A stretch of DNA of 8,242 nt. Source: Candidatus Melainabacteria bacterium (GTDB lineage: Bacteria; Actinomycetota; Actinomycetes; Mycobacteriales; Pseudonocardiaceae). The notes under the pieces were generated by a model. The model ran no database searches. It was not told where the DNA came from and worked only from the letters and a program-made list of their open reading frames with translations. The position numbers and the translations under genes were made by a program. The stretch lies in contig CAJCJE010000930.1 in NCBI GenBank assembly GCA_903970565.1, forward strand, positions 1-8,242. Reading direction: 5' to 3'. Numbering within the stretch: the first letter of the stretch is position 1; each line of letters begins with the position of its first letter. Below, piece after piece: positions 1 through 5,559 of the stretch.

Positions 1-1
1 G

Positions 2-364
2 CCGGACCTGATCTACGAGGAGACCCTGCGCGGTCTGTCCAAAGTGGTCCGTGGCAGGGCGGTCAGCGCCTCGACGCGGCGCACCGCGGCGGCGGCGAAG
101 ACCGCGGCCGCCACCAGTTTGGCCCCGGCCAAGACCCAGCCCGCCGCCAAGCCGGCCGGCACCCGTGCCGCCGCGTCCTCCGCCACCGGCTCAGCGGCTT
201 CGGCCAAGTCCACCGCTTCGGCCAAGTCCGGTGCCAAGTCCACCGCCAAGTCCTCGGCAACCGCGAAGGCCACGCCGCGCAAGGCACCGACCACCGCGAC
301 CAAGACGGCGCACGCCTCCACCACGACGCCGGCTTCGGCGACCACGGGCGAGTCGGCGTCGTGA
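2..364 (+). CDS. opcA: OpcA, glucose-6-phosphate dehydrogenase assembly protein (C-terminal part only, with long Lys/Ala tail)
   Basis: The reading frame enters from the left edge and its first residues, PDLIYEETLRGLSKVV, resemble the conserved C-terminus of OpcA, the actinobacterial factor that allosterically activates and assembles glucose-6-phosphate dehydrogenase (Zwf). About 120 residues are visible. After roughly the first 20, the protein becomes a low-complexity tail of about 100 residues made of Ala, Lys, Ser and Thr, with AKS-type units around positions 200-270 and no hydrophobic core. It ends in a TGA at 362-364 that overlaps the GTG start of pgl (361), so the two genes are translationally coupled. 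Identification rests on the short conserved end plus the adjacent pgl, which follows opcA in many actinobacteria. The tail alone could be mistaken for a histone-like protein. An internal ATG/GTG start around 44 is not needed, because the frame is open to the window edge. Confidence 0.8.
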   Translation, partial: PDLIYEETLRGLSKVVRGRAVSASTRRTAAAAKTAAATSLAPAKTQPAAKPAGTRAAASSATGSAASAKSTASAKSGAKSTAKSSATAKATPRKAPTTATKTAHASTTTPASATTGESAS

Positions 365-1128
365 CCTCGCCCCAGGTCGTCATCCACGGTGACGCCGACC
401 TGTTGGCCGCCTCGGCGGCTGCCCGGCTGGTGACCACGCTGGTGGATGCCCAGTCCGCGCGGGGCTGGGCGTCGGTGGTACTCACCGGCGGCCGAACCGG
501 AAACGCGGTGCTGGAGCACCTGCGGGACAGTCCGGCGCGGGACGCGGTCGACTGGTCGCACACGGACCTGTACTGGGGCGACGAGCGGTTCCTGCCCGCC
601 GGGCATCCGGACCGCAACGAAACCCAGGCCCGCGCGGCACTGCTGGACGCGCTGCCGATTCCGGCCGAGCGCGTGCATCCGGTCGAGCCCTCGGACGGCC
701 GGTTCGGCGACGATCCGGACGCGGCGGCGCGGGCCTACGCGCAGTTGCTGGCTCATGCCGGACAGGCCGCGGCTCAGGGTTCGGTACCGGTGTTCGACGT
801 GTTCATGCTCGGCGTCGGCGAGGAGGGGCACACCGCGTCGGTGTTCCCGGACTCCCCCGCCGTGCACGAGACCGAGCTGACCGTGGTGGCCGTCCGCGAC
901 TGCCCGAAACCCCCACCGACCAGGGTTTCGCTGACCCTGCCGGCGATTCGCCGGTCGGCGCAGGTCTGGCTGATGACCACCGGCAGCGCCAAGGCCGGTC
1001 CGGTGGCCAGGGCGATCGCCGGGGCCAGCGAGGTCGACATCCCGGCCGCCGGAGCCCGTGGCCAGCAGCGCACCCTGTGGCTGCTGGACCGGAGCGCGGC
1101 GGCCGAACTGCCGGACCCTCGGTCCTGA
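361..1128 (+). CDS. pgl: 6-phosphogluconolactonase
   Basis: This 255-residue protein hydrolyses 6-phosphoglucono-1,5-lactone to 6-phosphogluconate, the second step of the oxidative pentose-phosphate pathway in the cytoplasm. Length fits the Pgl/DevB family (about 230-260 residues). Visible family motifs in order: LTGG at residues 41-44 (sugar-phosphate loop), LYWGDERFLP around 70-79, the Asn-Glu of RNETQARA near 86-87, and GVGEEGHTASVFP at 151-163 with the expected catalytic histidine at 157. The family more often has a Gly-Met-Gly-Glu-Asp-Gly-His version, so Val and Glu here are mild substitutions. The GTG start overlaps the opcA stop; no strong ribosome-binding site is seen, consistent with coupled translation. 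A hairpin terminator follows 38 bases after the stop. G/C-rich third positions match the neighbours. Confidence 0.95.
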   Translation: MTSPQVVIHGDADLLAASAAARLVTTLVDAQSARGWASVVLTGGRTGNAVLEHLRDSPARDAVDWSHTDLYWGDERFLPAGHPDRNETQARAALLDALPIPAERVHPVEPSDGRFGDDPDAAARAYAQLLAHAGQAAAQGSVPVFDVFMLGVGEEGHTASVFPDSPAVHETELTVVAVRDCPKPPPTRVSLTLPAIRRSAQVWLMTTGSAKAGPVARAIAGASEVDIPAAGARGQQRTLWLLDRSAAAELPDPRS

Positions 1129-1166
1129 TTCGTTCCACTCGCCCGGCCTGAGCAACTGTCGTTGGT

Positions 1167-1217
1167 GTGGGCCTGGTTGGCGCTCAAGGTGTCAACCAGG
1201 CCCACTGTTCATTTTTA
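1167..1217 (+). terminator. Rho-independent terminator of the opcA-pgl operon
   Basis: A perfect 13-bp inverted repeat (GTGGGCCTGGTTG at 1167-1179, CAACCAGGCCCAC at 1193-1205) encloses a 13-nt loop. On the plus strand it is followed by TGTTCATTTTTAC, so the stem precedes a U-rich tract as expected for an intrinsic terminator. It lies directly after pgl. The right arm also encodes, on the minus strand, the last codons of the mini-gene at 1184-1288, whose stop codon falls in the loop. Confidence 0.85.
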
Positions 1218-1288
1218 CATTCGCTTTCGCATTTCACACAGACCCAGATACCATCCTGATCAGATGTGAAGACATGGTCGCAGGCCAT
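1184..1288 (-). CDS. Putative 34-residue Cys/His zinc-knuckle mini-protein
   Basis: This is a small open frame reading MACDHVFTSDQDGIWVCVKC and then 14 further residues ending in WLTP, stop TGA at 1184-1186. Cys3, His5, Cys17 and Cys20 (with Cys24 nearby) form a C-x-H ... C-x2-C pattern typical of a small zinc ribbon or knuckle; Trp15, Trp29 and Trp31 are also notable. Support for expression: an ATG at 1288 preceded by a purine-rich GAGAGGGG six bases upstream, an excellent Shine-Dalgarno sequence. It lies in the A/T-richer pocket, downstream of the DUF6879-like remnant on the same strand. I recognise the general look of small C-x-H/C-x-x-C proteins in actinomycetes, but no specific family or function. 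No DNA or protein partner can be named. The gene's 3' end overlaps the pgl terminator on the other strand. Confidence 0.55.
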   Translation of the reverse strand: MACDHVFTSDQDGIWVCVKCESECKNEQWAWLTP

Positions 1289-1733
1289 GACGGTCCCCTC
1301 TCAACAAATGTTGCGCGCCGCTCACCAGAAAGGCCAGCCGCTCGCTGCGGTTCCTTCCGGGTCGCAGCCAGGTCCTGCCGCTGCCTCCCCAGCCGTTCAG
1401 GCTCCAGAGTTCGCCCTCCACTCAGCGAAAGAAACCGATTCGGCCAAGGCAAGATCGCGCCAGCGCAGGCATTTCTCAATATCTGGATTTTCGATCAGTG
1501 TACGGTTTATCTGCGTGCCATCCGGTCGATAGCTGAGATGAACCACTATCTCCTCATCGAACATCCAAAAATCTTGTCCAGGCAAGTCCAGGACGAGTCG
1601 TCGTCATTCGGCTGATCTCCACCGTCCAGGAAGACCTTTTCGTAGCCGGCAGGCGTCGGCCACTGGGTTGCCACAAGGGCGAAATTGGCACGGTCGATCG
1701 CATTCTCGACCGATCGGCACGTAGGCTCGCTAC
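1206..1733. other. A/T-richer inter-operon pocket with decayed coding remnants
   Basis: Between the pgl terminator and the next plus-strand gene there is no full-length gene. The stretch is visibly poorer in G+C than its flanks, for example 1206-1280 and 1480-1570. It carries the mini-gene (1184-1288), the DUF6879-like remnant (1397-1603), and another coding-like minus-strand frame (about 1546-1733, including ENAIDRANFALVATQWPTPA) that is out of register with the remnant. Between 1289 and 1396 I see only fragmentary minus-strand frames. No insertion-sequence ends, direct repeats or tRNA were recognised that would explain how it arrived. Confidence 0.5.
1397..1603 (-). pseudogene. C-terminal remnant of a DUF6879-family protein
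   Basis: The minus-strand frame reads RRLVLDLPGQDFWMFDEE, continues through residues around YRPDGTQIN, IENPDIEKC and RDLALAESVSFAEW, and stops at 1397-1399. The DFW-hydrophobic-FD box, the following beta-strand pairs, the Asp-Pro segment and the final F-x-E-aromatic match, from memory of the family, the last third of DUF6879 proteins. These are small actinobacterial proteins of unknown function, often near Scr1-type helix-turn-helix regulators. The frame is closed upstream by a TGA at 1604-1606 and has no good start: only a TTG at 1583-1585 without a ribosome-binding site. The N-terminal two-thirds expected for the family is absent in frame, so I call it a truncated relic. GC content is lower than in neighbouring genes, suggesting acquired DNA. 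A functional short protein cannot be excluded. Confidence 0.5.
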
Positions 1734-1740
1734 GTGCCGA
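1691..1740. repeat. Two tandem hairpins at the start of the membrane-protein gene
   Basis: The first inverted repeat is CGGTCGA (1691-1697) and TCGACCG (1706-1712), a 7-bp stem with an 8-nt loop. The second, one base later, is TCGGCACGTAG (1714-1724) and CTACGTGCCGA (1730-1740), a perfect 11-bp stem with a 5-nt loop. Its right arm contains the GTG (1734-1736) proposed as the start of the following gene. No T-tract follows on either strand, so an ordinary intrinsic terminator is not the obvious reading; an operator or a translation-blocking leader structure is equally possible. Confidence 0.6.
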
Positions 1741-2381
1741 GGAGTTCCCCTTTCGCCGGCCTCGACGACGGTCCGGCAGCGGATGCGGTGGTCATCGAGG
1801 TGGGCCGACCCAAGCCGCTGGCGCTGGGCTGTTTCGGCCTGACCACGCTGTTCCTCGCGGTGCTCGCGGTCGCCGCGATCAGCTACGCGGTCGGCGCCGT
1901 GGTCAACACGACCATCGGCACGCCCACCGTGTTGCGCGTTGTCGCGATCGTTCTCGGCGTGGTCTTTATTCTGATTGTCGTCGGCCTGCTCTCGGTCACC
2001 GTCAAGGCGGTCCGTGGCCGGCAGGGGCTGGCCTTCGACGAGCGGGCGGTCTGGTGGCAGGACGGGGCGACGCTGGTCGAGCTGCCCTGGACCGATCTGG
2101 CCGCCGCGCGACTGGTGGTTCCGAAGAAGGTGCGCGGTGCGCGGTCGAGCATCCCGAGCACGCCGACGCTGGAGCTGTATCCCCTCGATCTGGACACCCT
2201 GCGCGGTTATCCACGGCTGGTCGACAAGGTGATCTCGGGTGAGCCGATCGGGCCGGAACTGCCGGTGCTGCGGTTCTCCTTCCGCCTGCCTGGCAGCGAA
2301 TCCGCTGCCAGGGCCGAGGCCGAGGTGTCCCGGCGCGCCCCGGTCCAGTGGGCGGCGGGGCAGGGCGGTGCGCACCCCTGA
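1734..2381 (+). CDS. Two-helix membrane protein of unknown function with C-terminal PH-like soluble domain
   Basis: I do not recognise a named family. The 215-residue product has a short polar N-terminus, a hydrophobic helix at about residues 29-56, a second at about 67-92, then a soluble domain of about 120 residues. The stretch FDERAVWWQDGATLVELPWT and the following DLAAARLVV resemble the strand pattern of bacterial PH-like domains in small actinobacterial membrane proteins; this is a fold-level impression only. Base composition is like the core genes. The start is uncertain: GTG at 1734 lies inside a hairpin and lacks a ribosome-binding site; GTG at 1788, just before the first helix (VVIEVGRPK), is an alternative that removes 18 residues. 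It is followed after 147 bases by a sensor kinase on the same strand, so a functional link is possible but unproven. Confidence 0.75.
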   Translation: MPRSSPFAGLDDGPAADAVVIEVGRPKPLALGCFGLTTLFLAVLAVAAISYAVGAVVNTTIGTPTVLRVVAIVLGVVFILIVVGLLSVTVKAVRGRQGLAFDERAVWWQDGATLVELPWTDLAAARLVVPKKVRGARSSIPSTPTLELYPLDLDTLRGYPRLVDKVISGEPIGPELPVLRFSFRLPGSESAARAEAEVSRRAPVQWAAGQGGAHP

Positions 2382-2402
2382 ACCCCGGTGTTCGGGAGGT
2401 GC
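2372..2402 (+). terminator. Candidate terminator hairpin overlapping the membrane-gene stop
   Basis: GCACC (2372-2376) pairs with GGTGC (2398-2402). Inside it, CTGAAC (2378-2383) pairs with GTTCGG (2390-2395) with one G-T pair, leaving a 6-nt loop. The TGA stop (2379-2381) is in the stem. There is no T-tract, so termination is only a guess. Confidence 0.35.
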
Positions 2403-2404
2403 TC

Positions 2405-2420
2405 GACCGAACGTTCGGTC
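2405..2420. promoter_or_regulatory. 16-bp perfect palindrome, candidate repressor operator
   Basis: GACCGAACGTTCGGTC is fully self-complementary over 16 bases and lies between the membrane-protein gene and the histidine kinase, about 109 bases upstream of the GTG at 2529. Such even, loop-free palindromes with a central AACGTT are typical of binding sites for dimeric regulators such as the TetR family. No TetR-type gene is in the window, so the regulator is unknown. Confidence 0.5.
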
Positions 2421-2528
2421 ATCGAACAACCTGTGCATCTGCAACTTTCTGAGCGCTCGCGCGTCCCATAGACAGGATCGGACACTCTCCTTCCACAAAG
2501 CCGCAGCACCTGCCAAGGTGAGGACCAA

Positions 2529-3944
2529 GTGCCCAAGTACCCGAACAAGACCGCCGAACCGATGGTGCCGCGGCAACGTGGCCGAGCCCATCAGGATCTC
2601 GACCACACCCACGGTGGCGGCGGGCCCCGCACTGCGCGGGTTGGCCGTCACTTCGCGACAGCGGGAGGTAGAACCCTGCTCACCACCGCGCCGTTACCCA
2701 CGGAAACCCTGACCGACCCGCCAACGGTGGCCACGCTCCAGCGCGTGGGCCAACCGGCACCGGCCGAGCGGCTCAGGATGTTCGGCACCGTCCTCACCGG
2801 ACTGTGCACCGCCGTCGCCGGTTTCCTCCGGCGCCACCGCAACATCCTGCTCGACCTCGCCTGGGTCGCGCTGGCCGTGCTCGACGTGGTACTGGTCACG
2901 CCGACCGACGCGAGCACCTACTCGACCGTGCTGTCGCTGGTCTCCTGCGCGGCGCTGCTGCTGCGCCGGCGCTTCCCGTTTCTGGTCACGCTGGCCGTCA
3001 TCCCCGGCTACATCGCCGGCTGGGCCGAACTGGCCGCGATGATCGCGCTCGGCACGCTGGCCTGGCGCAAGGGCTGGTGCTGGCAGACCGTTGTCGGCGC
3101 GGTCGGCGTCTGGGCCGGGACCTTCATCATCTGGCCGCTGGCCCAGTTCGTCCAGGAGGACTGGCACCACCACGTCCTGGACGGCATCTACGGCTGTGTC
3201 TTCGCCATCGGCCCGATGGCCCTGGGTCTGCTGGTGAACGTGCGGCGGGACCTTTCGCGGAGGGTCACCGAACTGGCCGCGAGCCGCGAACGCGAACAGC
3301 GGCTGATGGCCGGTGCGGTCCGGGCCGACGAGCGGGCCAAACTGGCCAGGGAGATGCACGATCTGGTCTCCCACCAGGTCAGCCTGATCGCCATGCAGGC
3401 CGGCGCGCTCCAGGTGTCCTCCGAAGACCCGACGGCGCGGGAGACCGCGGCCACCATCCGAACGCTGAGCGTGCGGACGCTGGACGAGTTACGGCAGCTG
3501 GTCGGTGCGCTGCGCACCACGGTCGACGACGAGATCGGGTTGGACACCCTGGCGGAGTTGGTGGAGGAATCCGCGGTCCAGGCCGATCTCTCGTTGAACC
3601 TCGCCGGCCGGACCCCGACCGGCCCGGTGGCCAGCGCGGTCTACCGGACCGTGCAGGAGGCGCTGACGAACGTACGCAAACACGCCGCGCAGGCCAGCAC
3701 CACGGTGCGGGTGTCGACCGAGGGCGACCGATTGGACGTCGAGGTACGCAACGACGCCCCGCCGGCGGTGTCGGTGACGCCACGGGTGGTGGTCCGGCCG
3801 CTGCCCTCCGGCGGTCATGGCCTGCTCGGCCTGCGGGAACGGGCCGAACTGCTGGGCGGCACGTTCGAGGCCGGCCCGGTGGATCGCGGCGGTTTCCTGG
3901 TGCGGGCCAGCTACCCACTGCGGCGCTCCGAGGACTGGGCCTGA
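2529..3944 (+). CDS. Orphan sensor histidine kinase, HisKA_3/DesK-NarL type
   Basis: A membrane sensor kinase that should autophosphorylate a histidine and pass the phosphate to a NarL-type response regulator. As drawn it has 471 residues. About five or six hydrophobic helices span residues 105-236 (for example ILLDLAWVALAVLDVVLV at 106-123). Next comes the dimerisation helix with REMHDLVSHQVSLIAMQ, phospho-acceptor His277, and then the ATPase domain: N-box EALTNVRKHA (Asn381) and G-box GGHGLLGLRERAELLGG (428-444). The family's H-D-x-x-x-H pattern is present. No response-regulator gene is next to it in the window. The start is unsettled: GTG 2529 has GGTGAGG five bases upstream but gives an 80-100 residue low-complexity cytoplasmic leader; CTG 2676 follows GGGAGG by seven bases; ATG 2778 (residue 84) lies just before the first helix. 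The signal sensed cannot be told. Confidence 0.9.
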   Translation: MPKYPNKTAEPMVPRQRGRAHQDLDHTHGGGGPRTARVGRHFATAGGRTLLTTAPLPTETLTDPPTVATLQRVGQPAPAERLRMFGTVLTGLCTAVAGFLRRHRNILLDLAWVALAVLDVVLVTPTDASTYSTVLSLVSCAALLLRRRFPFLVTLAVIPGYIAGWAELAAMIALGTLAWRKGWCWQTVVGAVGVWAGTFIIWPLAQFVQEDWHHHVLDGIYGCVFAIGPMALGLLVNVRRDLSRRVTELAASREREQRLMAGAVRADERAKLAREMHDLVSHQVSLIAMQAGALQVSSEDPTARETAATIRTLSVRTLDELRQLVGALRTTVDDEIGLDTLAELVEESAVQADLSLNLAGRTPTGPVASAVYRTVQEALTNVRKHAAQASTTVRVSTEGDRLDVEVRNDAPPAVSVTPRVVVRPLPSGGHGLLGLRERAELLGGTFEAGPVDRGGFLVRASYPLRRSEDWA

Positions 3945-3993
3945 GGCCAGGGGGAAATCCGGACGCGGGGTTTCGCGAGTTTGGGGGCACACG

Positions 3994-4035
3994 CAGCGGC
4001 GCCCTTCCCGAATCAACTCGGGAAGGGCGCCGCTG
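3994..4035. terminator. Perfect 18-bp hairpin between convergent genes (bidirectional terminator)
   Basis: CAGCGGCGCCCTTCCCGA (3994-4011) and TCGGGAAGGGCGCCGCTG (4018-4035) form a perfect 18-bp stem with a 6-nt loop (ATCAAC). It sits between the end of the kinase gene (3944) and the end of rbpA (4045), which face each other. No U-tract follows on either side, as is common for actinobacterial terminators. Its position makes bidirectional termination the best reading. Confidence 0.85.
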
Positions 4036-4044
4036 ATGTCGTGT

Positions 4045-4389
4045 TCAGATGTCTTCGCGCTGTGCACGCAACCGGGCGAGCGCCTCGGCGAGAATGGCCT
4101 CGCCATCGGCGTCCGAACGGCGTTCCTTCACATAGGCGAGGTGCGTCTTGTACGGCTCGTTACGCGGCGGAGAAGGCGGCTTCTCCTGGTTGCGTCCGCC
4201 CGGCAGACCACAGCGCGGACAGTCCCAGCTGTCCGGCACCTCGGCTTCCATAGCGAACGACGGCCGCGACTCGTGCCCGTTGGCGCACCAGTAACCGACC
4301 CGCTGACGCGGGGCGGACTCACCGCGCTCCGACTCGCCCATCGGGCCAGCACCGACCCGAGTACCGCGGATCGCGTTGCCACCACCCAT
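4045..4389 (-). CDS. rbpA: RNA polymerase-binding protein RbpA
   Basis: This 114-residue protein matches RbpA, the actinobacterial factor that binds RNA polymerase and the principal sigma factor and stabilises the open promoter complex. Visible features in order: a disordered glycine/arginine-rich N-terminus (MGGGNAIRGTRVGAGPMGES), then the core with VGYWCANGHE (Cys35, His39) and WDCPRCGLPGG (Cys57, Cys60) supplying zinc-ligand-like positions. After that come the basic linker around EKPPSPPRNEPYKTHLAYVK and a C-terminal sigma-interacting helix (about 93-112, DADGEAILAEALARLRAQRE). Size agrees with the family (about 110-125). The ATG at 4389 follows a GAGGG-type ribosome-binding site. It lies 66 bases downstream of secG on the same strand and converges with the sensor kinase. 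It may be read through from the gap operon or from its own promoter; no clear promoter sequence was identified. Confidence 0.95.
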   Translation of the reverse strand: MGGGNAIRGTRVGAGPMGESERGESAPRQRVGYWCANGHESRPSFAMEAEVPDSWDCPRCGLPGGRNQEKPPSPPRNEPYKTHLAYVKERRSDADGEAILAEALARLRAQREDI

Positions 4390-4416
4390 TAACCCTCACA
4401 CCCTCATCACCGAAAA

Positions 4417-4451
4417 TCGGACATGGCAGTCATCAACATCGAGCTGTCCGA
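4417..4451. repeat. Inverted repeat between secG and rbpA
   Basis: TCGGACA (4417-4423) and TGTCCGA (4445-4451) are perfect 7-bp arms separated by 21 bases, filling the secG-rbpA gap. It could be a weak terminator/attenuator after secG or a regulator site for rbpA; nothing further can be said. Confidence 0.35.
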
Positions 4452-4455
4452 CGTG

Positions 4456-4689
4456 TCAACCGATCTTCAACAGCAGCCCGGTACCGATGACGCAGATGAC
4501 CCAGATCGCACCGACGAACAGCGTGATCCGATCGAGGTTCTTCTCGGCGACGGTCGAACCGGAGAGGCTGGACTGGGTGCCACCGCCGAAGAGTGAGGAA
4601 AGACCACCACCACGACCGCGGTGCAGCAGAACCAGCAGGACCAGCAGCACGCTGGTCACGATCAGACCGATCTGTAGGCCAAGCTTCAT
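4456..4689 (-). CDS. secG: Preprotein translocase subunit SecG
   Basis: This 77-residue membrane protein is a small accessory subunit of the SecYEG export channel. It has one N-terminal helix (residues about 4-22, LGLQIGLIVTSVLLVLLVLL), the characteristic cytoplasmic loop LHRGRGGGLSSLFGGG, the conserved STVAEKNLDR segment, and a second helix at about 55-75 (ITLFVGAIWVICVIGTGLLL). Length and topology match actinobacterial SecG. The ATG at 4689 has GAGGA four to five bases upstream. It follows tpiA by 81 bases, in a conserved actinobacterial order (gap-pgk-tpiA-secG), and a possible promoter lies in that gap. The glycine-rich loop is normal for the family, not a repeat expansion. Confidence 0.95.
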   Translation of the reverse strand: MKLGLQIGLIVTSVLLVLLVLLHRGRGGGLSSLFGGGTQSSLSGSTVAEKNLDRITLFVGAIWVICVIGTGLLLKIG

Positions 4690-4720
4690 GTCATCCTCGC
4701 TGTAGAGCCGTCGGTCTCAC

Positions 4721-4749
4721 ACCATACCGGTCCGAGCGGTCGAACCGAA
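4721..4749 (-). promoter_or_regulatory. Possible promoter of secG
   Basis: On the minus strand TTCGGT (4749-4744) and TATGGT (4726-4721) are separated by 17 bases, upstream of secG in the tpiA-secG gap. Transcription would start around 4714, giving a leader of about 25 bases. The match to a housekeeping sigma promoter is moderate, and similar pairs arise by chance in GC-rich DNA. Confidence 0.35.
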
Positions 4750-4770
4750 CCACGCCCCGCAAACGATTCA

Positions 4771-5556
4771 CTACGGTAGCGGGCCACCGGCGGCAAGGGC
4801 ACACAGTTTGGCGAACTCGTTCGCGTCCAGGCTGGCGCCCCCGACGAGAGCGCCGTCGATGTCCGTTTCGGCCACCAGTTCGGCGATGTTGCCGGACTTC
4901 ACCGAACCGCCGTAGAGGATTCGGGTCACCCCAGCGACCTCGTCGCCGTACTTGTCGGCGAGCTTGGCGCGCAGCGCGCCACAGACCTCCTGGGCGTCCT
5001 TGGGGGTGGCCACCCGGCCGGTGCCGATCGCCCACACCGGTTCGTAGGCGATCACCACGTCCCGGACCTGCTCGGCCTTGAGCCCCTTGAGCCCGGCGAT
5101 CAGCTGCTCGCGGCAGTGCTCGACGTGGTTGGCCTCCTCGCGGACCTCCAGCCGCTCACCGACGCACAGGATCGGCGCGATGCCGTGCTTGATCGCGGCC
5201 CGGACCTTGCGGTTGACCAGGTCGTCGTCCTCGTTGTGGTACTCCCGGCGTTCGGAGTGCCCGACGGTGACGTAGGAGCAGCCGAGCTTGGCGAGCATCG
5301 CACCGGAGATATCCCCGGTGTAGGCGCCGGACTCGTGCTGGGACAGGTCCTGCGCGCCATACCTGATCAGCAGCTTGTCGCCGTCGGTCATGGTCTGCAC
5401 GCTACGGATGTCGGTGAACGGCGGGAGGACGGCGACCTCGACCTTGGCGAAGTACTTCTCCGGCAGCGCGAAGGCGATCTTCTGCACCAGCCCGATGGCT
5501 TCGAGGTGGTTGAGGTTCATCTTCCAGTTGCCGGCGATGAGGACCTGACGAGCCAT
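4771..5556 (-). CDS. tpiA: Triosephosphate isomerase
   Basis: A 261-residue (beta/alpha)8 enzyme that interconverts dihydroxyacetone phosphate and glyceraldehyde-3-phosphate in glycolysis and gluconeogenesis. Catalytic residues are in place: Asn10 and Lys12 in AGNWKMNLN, His100 in VTVGHSERR, Glu172 in [11 protein letters not shown]. The flexible loop 6 ([12 protein letters not shown]) closes over substrate, and the phosphate-binding loops YGGSVK (about 215-220) and [11 protein letters not shown] (about 236-245) are intact. The ATG at 5556 lies three bases after the pgk stop, so the two are translated from one message. Stop at 4771-4773. Length is typical (about 250-265). No oddities were seen. 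Confidence 0.98.
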   Translation of the reverse strand: MARQVLIAGNWKMNLNHLEAIGLVQKIAFALPEKYFAKVEVAVLPPFTDIRSVQTMTDGDKLLIRYGAQDLSQHESGAYTGDISGAMLAKLGCSYVTVGHSERREYHNEDDDLVNRKVRAAIKHGIAPILCVGERLEVREEANHVEHCREQLIAGLKGLKAEQVRDVVIAYEPVWAIGTGRVATPKDAQEVCGALRAKLADKYGDEVAGVTRILYGGSVKSGNIAELVAETDIDGALVGGASLDANEFAKLCALAAGGPLP

Positions 5557-5559
5557 GTC

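Noticed and set aside
200..270. AKS-type units in opcA as a DNA direct repeat or CRISPR-like array
   Set aside because: Units are irregular, protein-coding and lack spacers; they are low-complexity codons, not a repeat element.
13..1155. A 380-residue minus-strand frame opposite opcA and pgl
   Set aside because: Opposite two recognisable genes; no domain signal of its own, and the open length is expected from high GC.
1266..1532. Plus-strand 88-residue frame in the pocket
   Set aside because: No ribosome-binding site or family-like motif; it crosses the minus-strand remnant that has recognisable features.
1554..2651. A 365-residue minus-strand open frame opposite the membrane-protein and kinase starts
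   Set aside because: It is antisense to genes with clear domain and helix signatures, and its Arg/Ala/Gly-rich composition is typical of GC-rich shadow frames.
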